Program-made: the position numbers and the translations under genes
Notes under the pieces: model-generated
What the model saw: the letters and a program-made list of their open reading frames with translations, nothing else
The model's database searches: none
Told to the model about the DNA's origin: nothing
In this document: positions 37,101 to 43,695 of the stretch, in pieces
Layout of the letters: every line of letters begins with the position of its first letter
Position numbering within the stretch: the stretch's first letter is position 1
NCBI GenBank assembly: GCA_036841525.1
Contig: DAITVZ010000043.1
Coordinates: 1-43,695, forward strand
Length of the DNA: 43,695 nt
Direction: 5' to 3'
Source: JAAYEA01 sp012689325
GTDB taxonomy: Bacteria > Chloroflexota > Anaerolineae > JAAYEA01

Positions 37101-40100
37101 AACCACGTGGCCACCATCAGCGAGCCACCCAGCGGCAGCGCCGTGGACGGGACGGCCGTAACCTTGCGCGGCTATGTCCGCTTTACCGCGGCAGGCGCGG
37201 GCCAGGTGGCGATCACCGGCGGCGCCTCCACCGTGCAAGCGACGCTGGAGACGCCGGGCGCGCGGTTCAGCGCCTGGTCGGCGGCGATCACCCTGACGGC
37301 GGGCGACGGGTCCAAGACGCTCACCGCCACCCCCAACCTGGGCGGCGCGGCTGGCTCGGCGTCCGCCACCAGCCTGACCCTGGACACGACGGCGCCCACC
37401 CTGGCCGTCACGACCCCGGCGGCCAGCGCCTGCGTCACCCAGACCGTCGCCTTCGCGGGCACGGCCTCGGACGCCGGCAGCGGCCTGGCGCGGGTCGAGG
37501 TCTCGGTGGACGGCGGCTACACCTGGCGACGGGCCACTCTCGGCGGCGGCAACTGGTCCCTGAACTGGGACCTGGGCGCGCAGCAGGATTATGTCACCTA
37601 TCCGGCGCGCGTCCGGGCCATCGACGCCGCCGGCCAGGTCACCACGGTCTCCCGGCCAGTGGCGGTGGACGGCGTGCCGCCCACGGGGCTCCCGCCGGTC
37701 GCCTTTGGCGAGCCGGAGGGGCAGCACCTGCCACTGGGCGCCAGCCTCTCCATCGCCTGGAACGCGCCGCAGGACGCCGGCGGGCCTGTCCAGGTCCTTC
37801 TGGCCGTGGACCAGGTCACCAACACGGCGCCCAGCGCCGTGGCCAGCGGCACCAGCTCCACCGCCACGCTGAATGCGGTGGGCGACTGGTACGTCCACCT
37901 GGCCGCGCAGGACGCCAAGGGCAACCGGATCACCTATCACTACGGCCCCTGGCACGTGCGCGACATGGCCAATGCCGCCTTCACCGCCCGGCGCCAGTCC
38001 ATCGTCATCGACGGGCTCGTTGACCTGGCGGATGACGAGTGGCTGGATACCGACCTGCTGGGCTCGGACACCCAGGGACTGGAGACCCAGCAACTGTACG
38101 CCACCTGGGACGGGCAAGCGATCTACCTGGGCTGGAGCGGCGCCTGGTGGACCCTGGATGGCTCCATGTGGGCCTACCTCGACGTGGCGACCGGCGGCAG
38201 CACGCGTTCGGTCGGCGGGGCGCAGACGCTCCCCTTCGCCGCCGACCTGGCGGTGGTGGTGGATGGCCCGGAGACCGGCTCCCTGTATACCTGGAGCGGC
38301 AGCGCCTGGGCTCTCTCGGGCACGGCGCTCAACTTTGCCCACGGCCCCAGCGGCGACACCGAGGCGCGGGTCGCCTACGCCTTGTCCGCCAGCCAGACCG
38401 TCAAGCTGGTGGCGTTCGCGCTACCGCTGAGCGCCGCCGAGCTGGGCCTGACGGCGCTTTCGCCCAAGTCCAGCGGCGTGGAGCTGGCCGCTGCCGACGA
38501 CACCGGCCAGCCCTGGGCCATCTTCCCCAACACCAACCCGTTGGACGCGCCCCCGGTCGAGGTCTATATCTGGAACACGCCCAACGTCAACAACATGAAC
38601 GACGGCCAGCCGAGCGCGCGGACGGTGCGCTACTCCGTCAGCACGCCGCAGGCCCCCGGCGCGGCCTGGTGCCCCAATAGCACCCTGGAGTACCACATCG
38701 CTATCGAGAACCCCGAGGCCAGCGAGCTCTCGGGCCTGACGCTGGCCCTGGCGGCGACGAGCGGCCTGGGCTACCAGACCGTGACCGGCGCCACGCGGAC
38801 CAGCGGCTCCGTGGGCGGCGCGGCCTGGACCCTGAGCGTGCCCACCATCGCCGCGGGGGCCACGGCGCAGGTGATCGTGGCGGCCCAGACCGCCGCCAGC
38901 TTGACCGGCCTGGAGGCGGTGACGAGCACCATCACCCTGGCGGCGGGCAGCGCCTCGCTCACCGGCGAGACCGTGGCCACCGTCGCCCACCGCGTGGATG
39001 GGGACGCGCCTATCGTATCCATCGACGCCATCCCCGGCTTGGCCGTCGCCGCGGGCGCGCACACCTTCACCGGGACGGCCAGCGACGGCGCCGGCTCGGG
39101 CGTGGTCCGCGTCGAGGTCTCGGCCAACGGCGGCGGCTGGCAGACGGCCGTCGGCACGCTGGCCTGGTCGGCCGACATCAGCATCGCCAGCGGCGCGACC
39201 CAGGTCCTCCTGATGGCGCGCGCCGTGGACGGCTGCGGGCGCACCAGCGTCGTGGCCGCCAAGACCTTCGCCGTGGACGTGACGCCGCCAACGGTCTCCT
39301 GGAGCGTGCCCGCCGTGATCGCGGCCCCGGTTGCGACCCTGGGCGGCACGACCGCCGACCCGCAGCCCGCCGGCGCCCTGGTATCCAAAGTGGAAGTGCA
39401 GGTGGACGACGCGGTGGCCAGTTGGGAGCTGGCCATCGGCCCCTATGCGCCCGTCTCGGGAGCGCAGAGCTGGGCCTGGGCCTGGGACGCCCCAACCGAG
39501 GACGGCGCGGCGCACCGCCTGCGGGCGCGCGCCACCGACGGCGTGGGCAACGCGTTCACCACGTCCTGGCAGGACACCTGGGTCGATAACGTGTCGCCCC
39601 AGGTCACCGTGACCAACCAGCTCGGCAGCGTCGTCCTGTCGGGCGGCAAGGGGATCGGCAAGCTCTCCATCGCCGAGTCCACCGGCCTGCTGCCGGGCGC
39701 AGGGGACGCCCGCATCTCCAAGGAGGTGGATATCCTCGCCGCGCCGGTGGTCTTGCTCGCCGGCACGGTGGCCGACGGCTCGGCGGTGGCAATGGTGCGC
39801 GTCCGCATCTATGACCCGCTGGGCAGTTCCTCCATCGCCTGGGCCACCTTGAGCACCACCACGGGATACTGGCAGTACACGTCGGACATCACCACCTGGC
39901 TGGCGGGGACCTACGCGCTCTGGGTGGAGGTGGAGGATATCTATGGCAACATCACGGTGCTCGGCCCCTACACCCTGGTGATCCAGGCCGGGTCGGGCGC
40001 GCTGACGCTGGCCATCGTCACCGACTGCAACCTCGGCGCCCGGGTCACCGCGGTCTATACCGGGACGCTGCCTGCCACCTATACGATCAGTTGGGGCGAC

Positions 40101-43100
40101 AACACCACGTCCAATGGCAGCACGACCTCCGGGATCCTCAGCGCCCAGAAGACGTACACCGCCTGTGGCTCCTACCCCGTGGACGTCACGGTCACCGACC
40201 CGCAAGGGACCGTCTACCTGAAGAGCGGGACCGCCGTGGCCAAGCGCGCCCCCTCGCTGGGCGCGCTGACGCTGACCCAGCCCAACCCCTGCGCGACGCA
40301 GGTGCAACTGGCCACGACCCAGCCCACGCTCTACTGCGCCGCGCCGGCCTCCTGGCGGCTGTCCTGGTCAGACGGGGTCAAGGCCACCGGCGCAGGCGCG
40401 CCGTCGTTGACCATCACGCGCACGCTCAACGCAGCAGCGTGTGGCACGCTCTCGGCCACGATGACCATCACCGACACCAACGGCTGCGTCACGAGCGCCA
40501 CGAGCAACGTGCTGAGCGTCAACTGCGCGCCCAAGATCAACAGCCTGACCATCGCGCAGCCCAGCCCCTGCGCCGACGTGATCGCCTACGCGGCGACGCT
40601 GGCCGATGGCGACAGCGATGCCCTCTCCTGGCGACTGAACTGGTCCGATGGCGGACGCCTCACCGGCAGCGGCAACACGCTCAGCGGCAACTATACCCTG
40701 GCCAGCCCCAGCTATGCCGGGAACATCCAGGCTACGCTCACCATCACCGACGCGGCGGGCTGCACCGCCGTGCTGGCCAGCAACACCGTCAACGTCAACC
40801 AGCCGCCCGCCATCAGCAGCCTGTCCATCGCGCAGCCTAGCCCCTGCGCTGACGTCATCGCCTACGCGGCCTCCATGGCTGACCTAGACGGCGACGTGAT
40901 CTCCTGGCGACTCAACTGGTCCGACGGCGGACGCGCCACCGGCTCGGGCAACTCGCTCAGTGGCAACTATACCCTGGCCAGCCCCAGCTATGCCGGGACC
41001 ATCCAGGCCACCCTCACCATCACCGATGCGGCGGGCTGCACCGCCGTGCTGGCCAGCAACGTCGTCAACGTCAACCAGCCGCCCGCCATCAGCAGCCTGT
41101 CCATCGCGCAGCCCAACCCGTGCGCGGATGTCATCGCCTACTCGGGCGCGCTGGCCGACCTGGACGGCGACGTGATCTCCTGGCGGCTCAACTGGTCCGA
41201 CGGCGGACGGCTCACCGGCACCGGCAACACGGTGAGCGGCAACTATACGCTGGCCAATCACAGTTACGCTGGGACCATCCAAGCCACCCTCACCATCACC
41301 GATGCGGCGGGCTGCACCGCCGTGCTGGCCAGCAACGNNNNNNNNNNNNNNNNNNNNNNNNNNNNNNNNNNNNNNNNNNNNNNNNNNNNNNNNNNNNNNN
41401 NNNNNNNNNNNNNNNNNNNNNNNNNNNNNNNNNNNNNTCGTCAACGTCAACCAGCCGCCGGTCATCAACAGCCTGTCCATCGCGCAGCCCAACCCGTGCG
41501 CGGATGTCATCGCCTACACGGCCTCCATGGCTGACCTGGACAGCGACACGATCTCCTGGCGGCTGAACTGGTCCGATGGCGGACGCCTCACCGGCACCGG
41601 CAACTCGCTGGACGGCAACTATGCCCTGGCCAATCCCAGCTACGCCGGGACCATCCAGGCTACCCTCACCATCACCGACGCCGCGGGCTGCACCGCCGTG
41701 CTGGCCAGCAACGTCGTCAATGTCAATCAGCCGCCCGCTATCACCGCGTTCGACGTGGTCCGGCCCGACCCGTCGCTGAGCGTGGTGGCCTATGGCGCCA
41801 CGCTGGCGGACCTCGACAGCGACCTGCTGCACTGGCGGGTCGACTGGTCGGATGGCGGGCAATCCACCGGAACGGGCAACGCGCCCGGCGGCTCGCACAC
41901 GCTCATCGGGCCGCATACCTACGGCGTGCTCACCGCCACGCTCACCATCACCGACGCCGCCGGCTGCACCGCGGTGCTGGTGGACACGGTGGACGTGAAC
42001 AATGCGCCCGAGGTCACGCGGCTGGTGCTGGCGCAGCCCGACCCCTGCAGCGGCACAGTCACCTACAGCGCGACCATCGCCGATCTGGACGGCGACACGC
42101 TGGCGTGGCGGCTGCGCTTCTCCACGGGCGAGACGCGCAGCGGCATCGGCGCGCCGGGGCCGCTCAGCGGCGCCTGGTCGCATGACGGCTTCTGCGGCGA
42201 GCTCTGGGCCACGCTGGTGGTGACCGACACCGTCGGCGAGGCCGGGCAGCGGACGAGCAACCACATCGACATCAACTTGCCGCCCAAGGAGCTCAGCGCC
42301 GCGCTGATCGACTCGAACCCGCGCGACCTGCGCTTCAGCTTCCAGGCGCTGGCGGAGGACTGCGATGGCGACGTGCTGACCTACGAGCTGGCCTTCTTCG
42401 GCCCGGGCGTCATCACCCCGACGCTGACGATCAGCGCCCCGGCCGGGACGGTGATCCAGGGAAGCCAGGCGATCGCGGCCTGGGGCGTCTACACCATGAC
42501 CGTGGCGGTCCACGATCCGTCCGGCTGCGCCATCGACCCGCCGTATACGGCGCGGGCCGAGGTGGGGCCAGGGACGGGCGAGGGCTGGCTGGAGAAGCGG
42601 CACTGGATGGCCTATGCCTGCCCAGGCTGGGGCCAGCGCTACGACATCACCATCTATAACCCCACGGAGGAGACGATCACCGGTCTGGTGGTAGAGGACC
42701 AGTTGCCGCGCGAGCTGCGCTTCGGCGACACGGCCTTCCCGTTCGGGGCGGACACCGGCGGCGCCTATGATCCGGCGACGCACACCATCCGCTGGGAGGT
42801 CGCCTCGCTGGCGGCGGGGCAGAGCGTGGTGCTGCACGTCCACGCCTACCTCCTCTCCACGATCATCCCGGGCACCATCGTCACCAACACGGCGTCGCTC
42901 GAGTTCGCGGAGAAATCGGGCGATCCGATCATCGCTACCGACGAGTACCTGGTGCCCGAGTGCCCGGACTATGGCACGCCGACGGCCACCGACACGCCCA
43001 CCGTGACCCGCACGCCGACGCCCACGCGTACCTGGACGCCGACGGCCACGGCCACGCCGACGATGACGCGCACCTGGACGCCCACGCAGACGCGCACGCC

Positions 43101-43275
43101 CAAGCCAGGGACGCCGACTCCCACACCAAGCTGGTCACCCACCGCCACGCGCACGGCGACCCCCACGATCACGCGCACGCCCAAGCCAGGGACGGCGACG
43201 CCCACGGCGACCACGGGGCCGAGCGGTTGGTACGGGCATCTGCCGTTGATCATGATGGGAGAAAGCGGGCGCTAG
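25101..43275 (+). CDS. Giant multidomain surface protein (~6,024 aa), interrupted by an assembly gap
   Basis: The start is the ATG at 25101 with AAGGGAGGG 7 nt upstream. With the 100 N removed the frame is open to 43275. Approximate residues: signal peptide 1-33; beta-rich N-terminal domain 34-310; two-helix membrane hairpin 321-364 with a basic loop; thrombospondin-3-like Ca2+ repeats 451-558; unknown domain 560-1000; hydrophobic helical block 1007-1230; second Ca2+ repeat cluster 1403-1540; Ig-like domains 1540-1887; FG-GAP repeats 1927-2287; beta-helix 2324-2487; propeller-like repeats ('VYIGGSF', 'LYVGGEF') 2490-3180; two beta-helices 3287-3794; Ig-like domains 3797-4290; DOMON/CBM9-like domain 4292-4487; DUF11/Ig-like domains 4514-4967; PKD-like repeats 4968-5696; DUF11-like domain about 5794-5920; Thr/Pro stalk and tail 'GWYGHLPLIMMGESGR'. 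It is probably a membrane-tethered adhesin or surface-layer component; function is inferred from architecture only. No protease or hydrolase motif is secure. Confidence 0.85.
28120..28790 (+). other. Internal hydrophobic helical block of the giant protein
   Basis: About 220 residues between the two Ca2+ repeat clusters are rich in hydrophobic helices, for example 'VGLVVGVAVTWVSFALTLAF' and 'AIVTTVYLIVIFALNCIPIV'. Five or six segments are long enough to enter a membrane. Such a block is unexpected in the middle of an exported beta-rich protein and recalls translocation or pore-forming regions of large toxins, by analogy only. Confidence 0.65.
40536..42288 (+). repeat. Tandem 276-bp repeats encoding PKD-like domains
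   Basis: Six units start at 40536, 40812, 41088, 41464, 41740 and 42013. Units are 276 bp (92 residues) except the fifth, which is 273 bp, and the third, which contains the N run. Units 1-4 are nearly identical in DNA ('SLSIAQPNPCADVIAY', 'SWRLNWSDGGRLTG', 'ATLTITDAAGCTAVLASN'); the outer ones and two more upstream (from about 40002) are diverged. The pattern indicates recent tandem duplication in the middle of an older array. Confidence 0.92.
41338..41437. other. Assembly gap, 100 N placeholder
   Basis: Exactly 100 N within the third 276-bp unit. The distance between equivalent positions of units 3 and 4 is 376 bp, that is 276 plus 100, and the flanks read 'AACG|TCGTCAAC' as in the other units. 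The real gap is therefore zero or a whole number of units, and the apparent frameshift is artificial. Confidence 0.95.
42970..43272 (+). other. Thr/Pro stalk and C-terminal hydrophobic tail of the giant protein
   Basis: About 80 residues of Thr-Pro-rich sequence with Arg and Trp at intervals ('TPTRTWTPTATATPT', 'TRTPKPGT' twice) are followed by the tail 'GWYGHLPLIMMGESGR'. Thr/Pro stalk plus '(H/Y)LPLI' at the very end is a plan I recall from other secreted Chloroflexota proteins; its role in surface attachment is not known to me. Confidence 0.7.
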
Positions 43276-43300
43276 GGCCGAACAAGCGGCACAAAAAACG

Positions 43301-43341
43301 AAGAGCCGGTGGGCGGTTGATCCGCCCACCGGCTCTTTTTT
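43301..43341. terminator. Strong bidirectional intrinsic terminator
   Basis: AAGAGCCGGTGGGCGG (43301-43316) pairs perfectly with 43322-43337 around a five-base loop. It is followed by a run of T on the plus strand and preceded by a run of A (43292-43298), so it can stop both the giant gene and the convergent sulfatase gene. Confidence 0.92.
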
Positions 43342-43351
43342 GTCCCCAGGG

Positions 43352-43695
43352 CTAGGCCGCCGGTCCCAGCGGGGCAAAGCGCAACGACCCGTACTGGGAG
43401 TGCAGCATGTTCTCGTCCCCGATGGCGCGGACGTGCGCCCACATGCGCCCGACCATCTCTTCCAGCACGCCCTGATGCCCGGGATCGCTGGCCAGGTTGC
43501 GCATCTCGTGGGGATCCTCGCGCAAGTCGTACAGCTCGTCGAAATCAAAGGCGTTAAAGACATACTTGTACCGGCCCGCCCAGACGAGGCGCTGGGTCCA
43601 AAAGAAACGCTGGCCGTGGAACTCGGCGAAAGAGTCGTCCGGCCAGTCGGCGGGGGACTCGCCGCGGAGGAGCGGTGCCAGCGAGCGCCCCTCCC
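43352..43695 (-). CDS. Sulfatase, C-terminal part (cut by window end)
   Basis: Only the last 113 residues are in the window, and the gene continues beyond 43695. The visible part has 'EGRSLAPLLRGE', 'WAGRYKYVFNAFDFDELYDL' and 'REDPHEMRNLASDP', the classic C-terminal pattern of arylsulfatase-family enzymes (formylglycine-dependent sulfate ester hydrolases). The catalytic Cys/Ser motif would be in the missing N-terminal part. Its occurrence near heparinase-like and GH39-like genes suggests action on a sulfated glycan, but the substrate cannot be judged. It converges on the giant gene across the shared terminator. Confidence 0.88.
   Translation of the reverse strand, partial: EGRSLAPLLRGESPADWPDDSFAEFHGQRFFWTQRLVWAGRYKYVFNAFDFDELYDLREDPHEMRNLASDPGHQGVLEEMVGRMWAHVRAIGDENMLHSQYGSLRFAPLGPAA

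Noticed and set aside
26640..38342. Very long open frames on the minus strand opposite the giant gene
   Set aside because: They arise from high GC and third-position bias opposite a real gene. Their translations are low-complexity Gly/Ala/Val/Arg/His-rich with no recognisable domains, while the plus strand gives clear domains throughout.
41338..41437. Apparent frameshift and truncation of the giant gene
   Set aside because: The shift equals the 100-N placeholder (1 mod 3). Joining the flanks restores the frame and the 276-bp repeat phase.
40536..42288. CRISPR-like or mobile repeat array
   Set aside because: Repeats are 276 bp, in frame, and encode a folded 92-residue domain with no spacers; this is a protein repeat.
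42960..43220. Non-coding minisatellite at the end of the giant gene
   Set aside because: The repeats stay in frame and encode a Thr/Pro stalk typical of secreted proteins, ending in a normal stop.
1..43695. tRNA, rRNA, insertion sequence, prophage or attachment site
   Set aside because: I looked for these by eye in the intergenic regions and saw no tRNA-like cloverleaf, transposase, integrase or flanking target duplications.

Overview
The window looks like a scaffold from a GC-rich bacterium of the phylum Chloroflexota, probably Anaerolineae-like. This is inferred from three traits: a very large BTAD/SARP-type regulator with AAA and TPR regions, an extracellular solute-binding lipoprotein with a Val/Glu/Lys-rich linker behind its lipobox, and a giant secreted protein ending in a Thr/Pro stalk plus an 'HLPLI' tail. 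Two runs of exactly 100 N (18459-18558, 41338-41437) are scaffold placeholders. Both sit inside tandem repeats, and in both cases the flanks join in frame if the N run is removed.

Layout. Positions 64-6682 hold a DUF2177 membrane protein and a heparinase II/III-family protein on the minus strand, a divergent secreted PL1 pectate lyase, and a membrane glycosyltransferase of the GT39/ArnT type. Positions 6683-9860 hold a c-di-AMP (ydaO-yuaA) riboswitch with an intrinsic terminator in front of a P2A-type Ca2+ ATPase; pcm (protein-L-isoaspartate methyltransferase) converges on it. Positions 10572-17871 are a catabolic operon: strong promoter, two abutting LacI-type operators, LacI regulator, PL22-like beta-propeller, Tat/lipobox solute-binding protein, a helical protein of unknown function, a GH39-like glycosidase and a strong terminator. 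Positions 17893-21154 hold a lipoprotein, then an SDR-type L-threonine 3-dehydrogenase divergent from glycine C-acetyltransferase, which together form the threonine-to-glycine route.

Positions 21151-43275 hold the BTAD/AAA regulator on the minus strand and, across a 160-bp divergent promoter region, a 69-residue conserved-looking small protein and one gene for a protein of about 6,024 residues (gap removed). The giant protein carries an N-terminal domain, a two-helix membrane hairpin, thrombospondin-3-like Ca2+ repeats, an unusual internal hydrophobic helical block, FG-GAP repeats, beta-helices, a propeller, Ig-like domains, a DOMON/CBM9-like domain, a tandem array of 92-residue PKD-like repeats, a Thr/Pro stalk and a short hydrophobic tail. 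A strong bidirectional terminator separates it from a sulfatase gene cut by the window end.

Taken together, heparinase-like, PL1, PL22-like, GH39-like and sulfatase genes suggest use of acidic, possibly sulfated, polysaccharides. The most unusual elements are the giant surface protein with its likely dedicated regulator, the SARP-type 11-bp repeats in their shared promoter region, and the riboswitch-controlled cation ATPase.
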